A DNA stretch of 64,000 nucleotides from Planctomycetota bacterium. GTDB taxonomy: Bacteria > Planctomycetota > UBA1135. The first letter of the stretch is position 1. The number at the start of each line of letters is the position of its first letter. The position numbers and the translations under genes are program-made. The stretch covers positions 1 to 64,000 of the forward strand of contig JABHIE010000020.1 of the NCBI GenBank assembly GCA_018671175.1, in the 5' to 3' direction. Positions 19,101 to 28,639 of this stretch are shown piece by piece. The notes beneath the pieces are model-generated. The model had not been told where the DNA came from. It saw only the letters and a program-made list of their open reading frames with translations, and did no database searches.

Positions 19101-20195
19101 CTAGTTTCGACCCATCAGCCACCCCAGTTGGGTGGGCGCATGAGTAAACGCTCTATCTGGCTGAATAGAAAGGGGATACGGGCCCCACCACTCTCCGGCA
19201 GCCCAGTAGCAGCCTTGGACATGAGATTGATCCATAATCTGCAGCGCGCCCTGAAGCACTTCGCCCCACCCAGCATTTGTGGCAGGAACGCCAAACTCGC
19301 CAATAAAGGCATTGACCTTGTTTTTGGCGCACCAACTCAAAAATGGGTTCAGCCTCTTGGCTGCGCGCTGTCGAATATTGGGGTCTCGTTGCAGCTCTTC
19401 TTCCCAGCTCCAGCGATATTGACCACTTCCATCTGCGTCGAAATAGGCATGAGCTTCGTAGGCGAAATGGTCTAAAGGGTCTTGCACCCACGACTTAGCG
19501 CCATTGGCGCGAACCCAGCGCTCGCTGGATGACCAATCTAAGCCCGGAATAAGCAATAAAGAATTGTCGCCGGCCTCACGAATGCAAGTGACCACATGCT
19601 GAGTTGCCTTTTGCCAAAGCGAGCGCTTGGTGCCATGCGGCTCGTTCATCAAGCCGTATGCCCACGGGCGCGCGTCGGTTCGCGCAAAAGCCTGGCCAAT
19701 TTTGACCCACAAATCAGCAAAATGCTCTTGCGAGACTACAACTCGCTCACCATAAGAGTGGTCAATGAGCGCCTCGATGATGAACTTACCTTCTTGGTAG
19801 GCATAACGGCCGTAATTATGGCAGTCAAGGATGGCGCGCCCACCGGCATCATGCACCCACTTGACATTTTCACGAAGAGCGAGCAACTCTGCGCTGTCGA
19901 GCGGCCCACCCAAAACTGGTTGGAGTCGCTCCCAGCGGAATGGGATGCGGAAGAGCTCAACCCCCTGCCCCGCAAACCAATCAATCGTGCGTTTAGAATT
20001 GTAAATGTAAGAAGAGCCAAGGCGCCCATGATTGAGATTTGAGAAACCCTCGACATCAGAAGCAAACTCAGCACCCGCCAAACTCAAGCCACGAGTTGGC
20101 CCGCTGTAATCGCAGCTTTCCATCTCATTGCTGCAAGAAAGTGCCATAAGTAAACCAAAAATGACCGTAAAGCCAAAAAGCGAAACTCCCCTCAT
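19101..20195 (-). CDS. Glycoside hydrolase family 5 (endoglucanase-like), exported
   Basis: A 364-residue (beta/alpha)8 glycanase. It shows the GH5 acid/base in GLMNEPHG (about residue 190) and the nucleophile in FIGEFGVP (about 303), with FRIPFRWERLQP and DCHNYGRY as further conserved family segments. The start at ATG 20195 gives the leader MRGVSLFGFTVIFGLLMALS before a Cys, so it is secreted or lipid-anchored. It lies upstream of the BcsA-like synthase on the same strand. Known: polysaccharide synthase loci normally carry a periplasmic glycanase (BcsZ is GH8). Here a GH5 enzyme plausibly fills that role of trimming or releasing the polymer. Confidence 0.88.
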   Translation of the reverse strand: MRGVSLFGFTVIFGLLMALSCSNEMESCDYSGPTRGLSLAGAEFASDVEGFSNLNHGRLGSSYIYNSKRTIDWFAGQGVELFRIPFRWERLQPVLGGPLDSAELLALRENVKWVHDAGGRAILDCHNYGRYAYQEGKFIIEALIDHSYGERVVVSQEHFADLWVKIGQAFARTDARPWAYGLMNEPHGTKRSLWQKATQHVVTCIREAGDNSLLLIPGLDWSSSERWVRANGAKSWVQDPLDHFAYEAHAYFDADGSGQYRWSWEEELQRDPNIRQRAAKRLNPFLSWCAKNKVNAFIGEFGVPATNAGWGEVLQGALQIMDQSHVQGCYWAAGEWWGPYPLSIQPDRAFTHAPTQLGWLMGRN

Positions 20196-20202
20196 CAAAA
20201 AC

Positions 20203-20592
20203 ATGAGAAAGCATAACGCATTGAAGACCAGGTTGCCTGAGCTTCTCTTGCCTTTGATTTTTCTTTTTGGAAGCTGCGGAGTTCTTCAGCAAGATCATCA
20301 CCCTACTTTGAATTGGCTTGATGAGCAACTTCCAGAGGCCGATTCGACTGTGGCGTCGCTTGCACTTGGCATTGCGATTCTGCCCGTGACCTTGCCAGCC
20401 GGTTTGGTTGATACATTTATCGCCAACCCCATCCTTGTTGCGCCAAATGCCTGGAGAAGCACTGACGATTTAGTTTGGGCTAATCCTCAAGGCACGCTGT
20501 TTTATCAGTCGGCGCTTTTCCTCCCTAAAGTTGTGTTTACGCCAGTCGTTTTTGCATTCACTTGGTCCACTCACATCATGCTTGGCGAATGA
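20203..20592 (+). CDS. Small lipoprotein, first of a tandem pair
   Basis: About 129 residues. The start at 20203 gives MRKHNALKTRLPELLLPLIF and LFGSC, a good lipobox (Leu-Phe-Gly-Ser-Cys). The body has PADSTVASLALG-like and AILPVTLPAGLVDTFIANPI segments that also appear, diverged, in the next gene (AAIPLALPLGLIDVVVVHP), so the two are paralogues. The pattern recalls YceK/YidQ-type small envelope lipoproteins, with low certainty. It is divergent from the GH5 gene with only about 7 bases between start codons. Its TGA overlaps the next ATG (ATGA), so translation is coupled. Confidence 0.7.
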   Translation: MRKHNALKTRLPELLLPLIFLFGSCGVLQQDHHPTLNWLDEQLPEADSTVASLALGIAILPVTLPAGLVDTFIANPILVAPNAWRSTDDLVWANPQGTLFYQSALFLPKVVFTPVVFAFTWSTHIMLGE

Positions 20593-21080
20593 AAACTTTC
20601 TCTACCTTACTTTTCTTTTTGTTGCTCGCGAGTCTCACGAGTTGTGCATTTACTAACCCATTAAATACACCGCTCGTTACAGCTGTTGACGAGACCCTCG
20701 GCGGCGAAGACAAAGACAGCTGGGCCACCATTGCAGCCATTCCGTTGGCGCTACCGCTCGGGCTGATCGATGTCGTTGTGGTGCACCCCGCTCAGGTAAT
20801 TGATGACGCCGCAAACGACACCTGGGATTTGCTCTGGGAGCAAAGCGTCAAAGGCTCGGCGATGCGTTCTTTCGTGGCCCTGCCGCGGCTGGCATTAACG
20901 CCCGTTGTCTTTTGTGGAGACTGGCTGGGCCGCTCGCTATTTGATATCCCGCCTCATGGCGCAAAAACTGTAGCAAGTACTAAGCCGATGACAGAGCAAG
21001 AGCGCGAGCAAACTATGAAGCGAATTGCACAATTGGAAAAGGACATCATTCGTTTGCGCGAGCGGCTTGACAGCCATTAA
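20589..21080 (+). CDS. Small lipoprotein, second of a tandem pair, with C-terminal coiled coil
   Basis: About 163 residues. The ATG at 20589 overlaps the previous stop. The leader MKTFSTLLFFLLLASLTSC has a clear lipobox (LTSC). It shares the segment AAIPLALPLGLIDVVVVHP and ALPRLALTPVVF with the preceding paralogue. The last 30 residues (from about TEQEREQTMKRI) are highly charged with heptad spacing and likely form a coiled coil. No function is known. Its TAA overlaps the TAA of the convergent CRTAC1-type gene by two bases. Confidence 0.7.
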   Translation: MKTFSTLLFFLLLASLTSCAFTNPLNTPLVTAVDETLGGEDKDSWATIAAIPLALPLGLIDVVVVHPAQVIDDAANDTWDLLWEQSVKGSAMRSFVALPRLALTPVVFCGDWLGRSLFDIPPHGAKTVASTKPMTEQEREQTMKRIAQLEKDIIRLRERLDSH

Positions 21081-24000
21081 CCAGAAATCAGGTGGCTCTC
21101 TTTCTTTTCCTCTTTGGGTTGTTGACTCTTGACGGCGGCGTCAGCTAATTGTTGATAAAGCGTGGCCATCGTTGTTGAGCCTATTCCACGAAACAACTCA
21201 GCCATGCCAGCATAATCACGAGTGCGGCGCACGAGTCGGCGTCCAAATGACAAGCGAGAGCCTGACGGGTCACGAGGATTTATCGTGCTCAGCAATCTCA
21301 CATCGCGCAGAATTAAACCCAATCTCTCTGGGCCTTTATAGACCACGCGTAAGTTGCACATTGAATCGAGCAACAAGCTCGTAGGCAGCGGCGTGCCGTT
21401 GTAGCGCCCAATGATTTCACCGAGTAAAATCTCAAGGGCGTTCATAAAGGCATCGTCTGTGTAGCCAGAGTCTCGCTGCAAGCCAAAATGAGAAACAACT
21501 TTTTTCGCTTGCTCATGCTTATCGAAGGGGTCTGTGCAAAGCGTGACGATGCGCAAACCTTGCTTGTCGATTTTGTCCTTTCGCTCTTGAAAGCCCTCAA
21601 ACTCTTTTAGGCAAGATGCACAGGTCGTCCCCCATAGGTTGAGCAAAATAGGTGAGCCAGCCAAGTCGGCGACCTTGCGTTGTGCGTTTTCAAAAGATGG
21701 GATGCCAAGTGGCCCAAGTGGTATGGACTCGGTCAAAACAATGCGTGAAACTGGGCGAGCTGCATCTGACTTGACGCCTCGCGCAGCCGTGGCCAAAGCT
21801 AGTTGAGGTTGCGCATCGACGAGCTCAGCTTTGCCTGAACCTTGTATGAGTGTGTATCGGTTATCAATCGAGCAGCCTGTAAAGGACTCGGTCTGACCAC
21901 CAGGCCAACGGACGACAACTTGCTCAATCGAGTCTTCATTGCCCAAACTAAAGAGCAGCGTTTTGGATGATTGTGACAAGAAACTCTCACCCGCGTAAAT
22001 GGTACGAGTAAAAGATTTATTGTTGGCCGTTTGGACGACAACACGCGCACCAATGGCGTCGCGATTGGATTGAACGCCTTGCAAGTAAAACTTGACCCAA
22101 TGCGTATCGGGCCCGTTGCCGCGCATAAGGCGAATGCGGGGAGCTGTGCGGAATCGCAGCAGGACATCTGCCCGGCCGTCGTCGTCCCAGTCGATGTCGG
22201 CTACGGAGCGACCATCGCCTGTGAATGCAGCGTCGGTGCATGACGACATGTCGGCGAATTGATTGTTGCCCAAGTTGAGAAAAGCCCGATTAGATTCACG
22301 GCCTGACCAACTCGCGCCTTCGTAGCGGACGAGGTATTGAATGCTCGACCAGGCGTTGCGGTACTCATCAGGGGCTTCATCTGATTCTGCTGGAGATTGC
22401 GACGTCACGCGTCGCCAGAAAAAACTTCATAAATCGTGAGTGTCGGTATTGGTTACGAACCCATTCGGAGAATAAATGTCGGGAAGACCGTCGCCAGACA
22501 AATCGCCCATGCGCGCGCCCCAAGCCCAGCCACCAACTGCGATACCCGCATCTAAAGTGATGTCACGGAAAGTGCCGTCGCCCAAATTTTCGAGCAGAGT
22601 ATTGCCGCGTGCATGACGGAGATAATGCTCATGAACTTTTTCTTGTTTGCCCTGCATGAACTGATCGCTTTGGGGAACAATGCGTCGCCCTGCAGAAGAA
22701 AACATGTTGCTGACATGATAATCCATGTCGCCGTCGCCATCGATATCGGCAGCACTAATGCCCATGCCTGCGGCCAAATCACTCGCGCCTATTTCGCCAG
22801 CGACATCAATGAAGTTGCCACCGTCGTTGCGGTACAAATTATTATGACCGAAATCATTTGTTACATATAAATCTAAATCGCCGTCATCGTCGTAATCTTC
22901 CCAGAGTGAGGAAAGTGAAAACTTAGAGTTGTTTTGATTCAGGCCGACTTCCGCCGTCGCTAACGAGAATTTGCGGTCGCCAAGATTCCGCCACAACATG
23001 TTTGAGGCACCGTTATTTGCATCATGATAAGGAGTCGGCACACCACCAATGATGCCGCCGGCGGTGTAGCGCACGGCGTATAAATCTAAATCGCCGTCAG
23101 CATCAATGTCAGCTGCACTTAAAGAATAAATCTCGTCATCGCCATCACCTTGGACGGGAGTTAAATCATTGAATTGCCCCGTGCCATCGTTCCAGCAAAT
23201 CATTAGATTTGCGCCGACCGCGACAATCAAATCTTGATCGCCGTCATTGTCTAGGTCTAAAAACAAAGCCGAGCGAGAGTTGTCTAGAAAGCCAACCCCA
23301 GCGGATTGCGTTTTATCGCGTGCGCGGCCATCTTTGCTGTGTGTGAACAAACGGTTAGGCAAACCACCTTGCTGGCAAACATATAAATCATCTCGGCCGT
23401 CTTGATTAACATCACCGACCGCAAAGCCCTGCGCGCCAATAAATGAATTGCCAATGAGTCGGTCTGTCATGTCCATGTACTCATTAACACCGTGTAGATA
23501 TTCGGAACGGAAATGGGCCATGTCGCCAAAGACCGCACCCGTTAAATCTTCCAAAAGCGGAGCTTGTGTTTTAAGCTCTTCACAAAAAGACGCGCGCAAA
23601 GCAAACATGCGGACGACACTCTCGCCGCCTTCTTTTCGCACCCGCCACTCAGCATTCCATTGGATGTTTTGCTGAAAGCGACCCCCAGTTGCAGTTGGCG
23701 CAGAGAAATGGCCTAGAACTTCGGTCGAGAAATAATCATCATCACGGATATCAACCGAAATGATTTTCACAAAAGGGTGAATCTCAACACCTTCATCGAA
23801 AGGCGTAAGCAAATCATGAGTTAGCTCAGCGGCGCGAGATGCCGGATACAAATCGCCCGTGAAACCCTTGGCGCGAGAAGCTTGAGTAAAACCATCATCA
23901 ATTAATATTTCAAATTGTTGCGGCCGCAAAATGGTTAAGCCGATGAAATCTTGATCAAACTGCTCGTGAATATGCTCAAAACCGTGATGCGCAATCGCTT

Positions 24001-24244
24001 TGGCAAACTTTTTGATTTCAGCCTTGGCTAAATCATGCAAGACCTCGCTGCTCCAACCATCAAATTCAGAACTGCGGCGTTTGCGGTTATCGAGTGCCCA
24101 ACTCGGCAAATCCATGCCGCGATCTTTGATGAGCACGCCCACATCTTGTTGAGGTGGTGGGCAATCTTGGGGCGGATGGTTACTGGGCGCTTCGGGGGAT
24201 AACGCCAGAAAGAGAATGATTTGCAGGGGGGGGGTGAAGAGCAA
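21077..24244 (-). CDS. CRTAC1/ASPIC-UnbV-TlpA protein read through an in-frame UGA (candidate selenoprotein)
   Basis: One frame of 1056 codons, interrupted only by a UGA at codon 606 (bases 22429-22427). Before it: a TTG start at 24244, a leader, an N-terminal region of about 240 residues, and an FG-GAP propeller with GDVNQDGRDDLY, DLDNDGDQDLIV, DIDADGDLDLYA, DYDDDGDLDLYV and DIDGDGDMDYHV. After it: SFFWRR, another FG-GAP unit (DIDWDDDGRADVLL), the ASPIC/UnbV domain (SNRDAIGARVVV, ESFLSQSSKTLLF, VVVRWPGGQTE), then a thioredoxin/TlpA domain with CASC (about residues 873-876). The stop splits one continuous domain. The downstream 450 codons have no ATG-led start of their own with a signal sequence; only a GTG at 22408. 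A nonsense mutation is the alternative. Confidence 0.75.
22390..22418 (-). promoter_or_regulatory. SECIS-like hairpin just downstream of the in-frame UGA
   Basis: On the minus strand, 11 bases after the UGA, GCGACG (22415-22410) pairs perfectly with CGTCGC (22404-22399) around the five-base loop CGTGA. A lower CTG/CAG stem closes it below a six-base bulge. The UGA-to-loop distance is 17 bases, and G is the second loop base. Both match the bacterial SECIS rule from known selenoprotein genes (16-37 bases, a G within the first two loop positions). Function is inferred. Confidence 0.6.
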
Positions 24245-24311
24245 AGTTGTGGTGATTAGGGGGAGAATCCAGAATGCACTCTCCCCAACCTTTGCGCAAG
24301 TAACTTTTCTA

Positions 24312-27300
24312 TTATTGAAGCTCGATTTCTGAAAAACCTAAGCCAAGCTTTTCGGCATCGTCAGTTGATTCCAAAACTTCGATACGAAGACTGCGAATCT
24401 TTTTCTTTTTTGAAAATACAACGGTCGTCTCTTCTGATGCATCAGGGTTGAGGTCAACAACTATGGGGTTGCGGCTTGATCCCAGCCACAAATGTAGCTT
24501 TGTAACGCGAGGGTTCTGGCCTTCTCCGCTATCCGCTAATTTTGTGCGAGCATGAGCAAATGTGATTTCACTCACTCGCATGATTTGATTCAACTTAATC
24601 TCAAATCGAGGGCTCTTGTCGCCAACGGGGGCTTGCCAAGAGGTATGAAATTGACCATCGATGGCATGGCTCGGGTCGTGACCACCCGCGGAGGCACTGG
24701 CACTTGCCTGAGCCATGGAACGCGCTAAATTATTTTCTCTCTTCACGATGGAATCAATAAAACCAAATTTAGCGTTGCTACTTTCTTTTGAGTACTCAAC
24801 TTCAGTTGTGGTTTCTACAGCGAGAAAGGCTTCAATCTCTGCATAAATCAACCAGTCGCCTTCGGGGCAATTGACTCGCGCAGAAAAGCGGAAGGCCTCT
24901 AAATCATCGATTGTCGCGGGAATGCGCACTTCTTTTAGTAGCCGGGATGCGCCACCCTTCTTCGGTCGAGCCATGTAGCGGACTCTTTCTAGACTAGCCA
25001 CCTCAGGCACCTCAACCCATAAGATGAGTGGCTCACCCTGAGCCAGATGCAACACGACGCCACTCTCTGTGGGTTTAGAATTCCGCTGAGAAGCTCCTAC
25101 TTTACGCTCACCACCCGTCACTGCCTCAAGGGTTGCGCGCCGCAAAAACAAGAGTGCAAAACAAGTCGAAGTTTCGCAAGTACCGCCCCAGTGCCCGGCC
25201 TCAAGCTGATGGTCGAGTAGCCACGCCGCACCCTCTTGGTACCAATCATGGTTGGCCATTTGCTCTAGACCATGTAAGTTGCAGGCACGCTCAAGCCCGT
25301 ATAGATAGTAAAGGTGGCGACTTGCGGCAGCACCAGGGTTGTGATCGACAGCAAAATTCTCTGCTAGCCAAGCGAGCCCGGCTTCCCGCGCTAAACGAGT
25401 AGCCTGTTTCGGCGTCCCTCGGAATTTTTCACCCAGGGCATCTTCACAAAGGTAGGCCACGGCAACGCCTGCAGCCGTCATCGAACCAGTTGCTGTTCCT
25501 CCTGGGCGGTATGAAAATCCGCGAGCAGGCACGGATGACTTCCCGGTGACTGCTGACTGCTTCGCTGAATTCTGGGAGTCGACGAGGTAAGAACGCAAAC
25601 CTTTTGCAAGATTTTGCCAAGCCTTTCGCGGTGTTTTTAGGCCCATTTTGTCTGCAGACCAGAGCCCTAAAGCAGCATATTGTGTAATGGAAAGATCTGT
25701 TGCACCGCTTGGGTAAGACCACATCCCTGAACCCTGCTGCCAGTCAAGCAGGAGAGCCTGCAATTCTTTCATCCAAGGCAAAAGTGATTCTTCATGGCTG
25801 GCTTCGATTGCCATCATTTGAATGCCTAATGAATATGTTTTGGCAGGCGGTTGTCGGCGCAGGTAGCTCAGCCCTCTCCGAATCGCACGGTGAGAAGAAG
25901 GGATACCACATTTAAGAAGTGTATAAACGGAAAGCGCTGTTTGCCCATTTGGGTAGGAGCTTCGATAATCGCTCCAAGAGCCATCTGCCATTTGAGTAGA
26001 CAACAGGAACTCAACCCCATTATCGATGGCTTCGTTAACGGCGCTCACCTCGACCAAGCGCTTTGACTCCTGTGGAGACGCATCTTGAGTCGCCCAATCT
26101 TGGGTTACCCTTCGGCCTTTTGGTGGTGCGTATCCAGCCCACTGGAAGTCGCCGCCGTAAGGTGTCAAGCGGCCAAGCGCAGAGTGGTTAAGGATGGCAT
26201 CATTTTCAGGCCATCCCCATCGAGTGAAAAGGGGGCGTAAATCACGGCGCACTGTTTGAGAAAAGAAAATGATGAATTGGTTTCGCTTTTCTTCATCATT
26301 CTTGGGTTGTTGACTTGATGCAAGCTCGTGGTATTTGGAAAAGACTCTTTTGTAGGCCTCCCAGCCGAACTCTCGCTGGAGCATGGCGTAAACGACAAGG
26401 GCGATTCCTGGGTTACCTTTCCATGAATCGAAATCTGGCTTTTTAAGATACTTGATGGCGCTTTCTTTTTGGCCAACGAGCCAAGGGTTTTCCCACGGCT
26501 CAATACCGCTCATGATTTCGCCAGCATGCAAAGAAAATAAATTGCAAGTTACCTCGCCTGTGCCAGAGAAGGTCCAGGAACTCTTCTGACGATTATGCCC
26601 CCATTCATGAAAGTGACCCCAGCTGCCCTCATTACGCAAACGCTCGACATCAAGGACATGCGCCATTTGACCATCTCTGGCTTCAGCGACATCAAGGTGG
26701 GTCATGACTGGGTAGCCAGAGTGCATGTAGCCGGCTGAGATTAAAACATCAGCAACAAATCGTTCTTTTCGGAGCGGGATGTCTTCGGCCCCTAGCTCAC
26801 AATGTGATGTGATGACACCGTCCCAAAAGGTGATGGCTTGGGTGGGGTCTGCTAAGTTGCGCACTGCACTTGACGGTACGGTTAGCACACATTCATTGCC
26901 TACGATTTCAGCCCATGGCCCGGGTGCAGTTTGTGCTTTTTCCCACTCGCGCGGAGTAGTTTGACCCAAAACAAAAAGTGGGGCTTTTACCGCTCCTTTA
27001 AGAGTCAGCTCGAGGGGTTGCGCATCACTTGAAGCGACTAGGTAGACGGGGCCTCCCCAAGGTGTGCGAATCTCGAGCCCCTCTGAAAGCGGCAATTCAA
27101 CGGTGATTTCGGGCCATCGCGGCCACGAGCTCTTGTGCCAAAGTGTGTCACGGTGGCAGCCGACCCGCAGCGACCACCCCTGAGTCTGCCCTTTAGAGTC
27201 AGGTTTGGTTTCGCTCTTTATTTTGCCCACACGAAGAGTCTTCCCTGGCGCAAGATAAAGACCAGTACTCTGCCAACCTGGACGAGTCGCATCAAATGTA

Positions 27301-28361
27301 AACTTCTCGGCCACCTGTTTTGCAGAAGCTGAAACGGCTCCGGGGAAGTCATCTGCGCCGAGAAAGGCGACCCGTTTTGCTACTGGAATGTCTTTCCACA
27401 ACCGGGATTTGAGTGCAACCCAAAGTCGAGAAGCTCCATCTTTTATACCGAGCGGTTTTTTCGGGTTTGGAGCATGTGGGTTTTCAAGTTTGCTCGCGTA
27501 TTCAAGCAACGCAGGAAGCAAAATCATGTCGCCGCTCGGGATCGACTCGACAGCGTGGACGAGCGGATAATACGCGGGGGCATCTACAGGTATTGCTGCA
27601 ATTCCGAGCTCTTGGTAGTAACTCAAAATCTGACCTGCATGCATTTTGCCTGCTTGGTTTTTTGACACCGCATAACCGCCGTCTTGGTTTGCATCGCAAT
27701 AACCGTCGGCTAAAACAACACCCATGATGGCCGTAACCTGATTCATTGGGTGCTCTTCTCTAATGTTTTTCCCGCTAAGTTGTGCCCAGCCCCAAGGGCA
27801 AGACCCCATAAAAACACTGCCACCTTGGCGCACATATTTTTGTAATGACTTTACCCAATCTGCATTTGGGTATTCTGGTGCGTCAAGCCAAATTAATACA
27901 TCATAATTCTTCCATTGCTTAATAGGTAAGCTCAACTTGCCTACTTTCGGTTTCATTTTGCCACTTGATAACCATTGAATTGCATTGTGCGCGAAAACAG
28001 AAAGTGGGTCATTTGAGTTGCGCGCCTTAACGCTAGCCGAGTGATAACCGTGCGCCGCAACAACGACTCGCCCCTTTCCGTATCGTGCTGCGCCCAACAT
28101 GGCATGAGGTTGAGCGCCCCCACCCGTCAAAACTGCAAACGCTTTTGGGCCGAACACGGAAACGGTGCCGGGTGTGCCAGGGCGTGGCAAGACATCAAGG
28201 CCGTCGAGCAACACGGCTCTGTCGGCATCTGTATCTTGAAAGGAGGGCGCGACGCTCAGCGCGGTTGCTGGAGAGATGGCCAGAAAAGCCAGACACCAAA
28301 GAAAATATACAACCCAAAGACGACTTCTTTGAACTAAGGCAAGGGGGGATGTCTGAAGCAC
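24312..28361 (-). CDS. Giant secreted M60-like peptidase with alpha/alpha toroid and discoidin domains
   Basis: 1349 residues from a GTG start with a signal peptide (VVYFLWCLAFLAISPATA). The first ~400 residues form a TCAF/amidotransferase-like lead (YGKGRVVVAAHGYH, GGSVFMGSCPWGW). A peptidase M60 (enhancin/SSLP) unit has HFHEWGHNRQ near residue 585, the HExxH zinc site. From about 775 to 1110 are helical repeats of the prenyltransferase/squalene-cyclase-like toroid type (QMADGSWSDYR, GFSYRPGGTATGSM, EAGHWGGTCETS). The last ~135 residues are an F5/8 type C (discoidin) carbohydrate-binding fold (SHAIDGQFHTSWQAP). Known: M60 enzymes cleave mucin-like glycoproteins. Inferred: an extracellular glycoprotein-degrading enzyme. 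Confidence 0.82.
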   Translation of the reverse strand: MLQTSPLALVQRSRLWVVYFLWCLAFLAISPATALSVAPSFQDTDADRAVLLDGLDVLPRPGTPGTVSVFGPKAFAVLTGGGAQPHAMLGAARYGKGRVVVAAHGYHSASVKARNSNDPLSVFAHNAIQWLSSGKMKPKVGKLSLPIKQWKNYDVLIWLDAPEYPNADWVKSLQKYVRQGGSVFMGSCPWGWAQLSGKNIREEHPMNQVTAIMGVVLADGYCDANQDGGYAVSKNQAGKMHAGQILSYYQELGIAAIPVDAPAYYPLVHAVESIPSGDMILLPALLEYASKLENPHAPNPKKPLGIKDGASRLWVALKSRLWKDIPVAKRVAFLGADDFPGAVSASAKQVAEKFTFDATRPGWQSTGLYLAPGKTLRVGKIKSETKPDSKGQTQGWSLRVGCHRDTLWHKSSWPRWPEITVELPLSEGLEIRTPWGGPVYLVASSDAQPLELTLKGAVKAPLFVLGQTTPREWEKAQTAPGPWAEIVGNECVLTVPSSAVRNLADPTQAITFWDGVITSHCELGAEDIPLRKERFVADVLISAGYMHSGYPVMTHLDVAEARDGQMAHVLDVERLRNEGSWGHFHEWGHNRQKSSWTFSGTGEVTCNLFSLHAGEIMSGIEPWENPWLVGQKESAIKYLKKPDFDSWKGNPGIALVVYAMLQREFGWEAYKRVFSKYHELASSQQPKNDEEKRNQFIIFFSQTVRRDLRPLFTRWGWPENDAILNHSALGRLTPYGGDFQWAGYAPPKGRRVTQDWATQDASPQESKRLVEVSAVNEAIDNGVEFLLSTQMADGSWSDYRSSYPNGQTALSVYTLLKCGIPSSHRAIRRGLSYLRRQPPAKTYSLGIQMMAIEASHEESLLPWMKELQALLLDWQQGSGMWSYPSGATDLSITQYAALGLWSADKMGLKTPRKAWQNLAKGLRSYLVDSQNSAKQSAVTGKSSVPARGFSYRPGGTATGSMTAAGVAVAYLCEDALGEKFRGTPKQATRLAREAGLAWLAENFAVDHNPGAAASRHLYYLYGLERACNLHGLEQMANHDWYQEGAAWLLDHQLEAGHWGGTCETSTCFALLFLRRATLEAVTGGERKVGASQRNSKPTESGVVLHLAQGEPLILWVEVPEVASLERVRYMARPKKGGASRLLKEVRIPATIDDLEAFRFSARVNCPEGDWLIYAEIEAFLAVETTTEVEYSKESSNAKFGFIDSIVKRENNLARSMAQASASASAGGHDPSHAIDGQFHTSWQAPVGDKSPRFEIKLNQIMRVSEITFAHARTKLADSGEGQNPRVTKLHLWLGSSRNPIVVDLNPDASEETTVVFSKKKKIRSLRIEVLESTDDAEKLGLGFSEIELQ

Positions 28362-28381
28362 GAAAGTAGCCTAAACTCTCG

Positions 28382-28639
28382 ATGCCAGAATGGCAGACTC
28401 ACTTTGGCCTTTGGCTTGCAGTGCATCCAATTCCCATGCTGAATTCCATCGAATTGCTCCTGCAGCGCACGAATTCCATCCTCTTGCGCGTGCTTCTCCT
28501 CGGCCTCTTTATAGGGGTGGCCGGGTTTCTGATTGCGTTTAGCCTGTTTGCCTTTGTCATTATGAGCGTCATGCGACTTTTTGGTTTTCGACCTCGCGCC
28601 GCGACGCTCCCGCAGTTCCCTAGATTCCCTCGTCTTTGA
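28382..28639 (+). CDS. Small single- or double-span membrane protein
   Basis: 85 residues. A long hydrophobic stretch (VLLLGLFIGVAGFLIAFSLF and beyond, residues 36-66) predicts one long or two short membrane segments. The C-terminus is basic and Pro-rich (RPRAATLPQFPRFPRL). It is the first gene of a plus-strand run; its stop is inside the TTGA that starts the next gene, supporting real translation. Function is unknown; it may partner the adjacent transporter-like protein. Confidence 0.5.
   Translation: MPEWQTHFGLWLAVHPIPMLNSIELLLQRTNSILLRVLLLGLFIGVAGFLIAFSLFAFVIMSVMRLFGFRPRAATLPQFPRFPRL

Noticed and set aside
21077-22408. Separate gene starting with GTG at 22408
   Set aside because: It is in the same frame as the upstream part, lacks a signal peptide although its domains are extracytoplasmic, and begins in the middle of a domain; read as part of the UGA-containing gene.
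24260-24286. Terminator between the M60 gene and the candidate selenoprotein gene
   Set aside because: A 7-bp stem exists, but no T-run follows on either relevant strand and it lies between a stop upstream-side and a start, so function is unclear.
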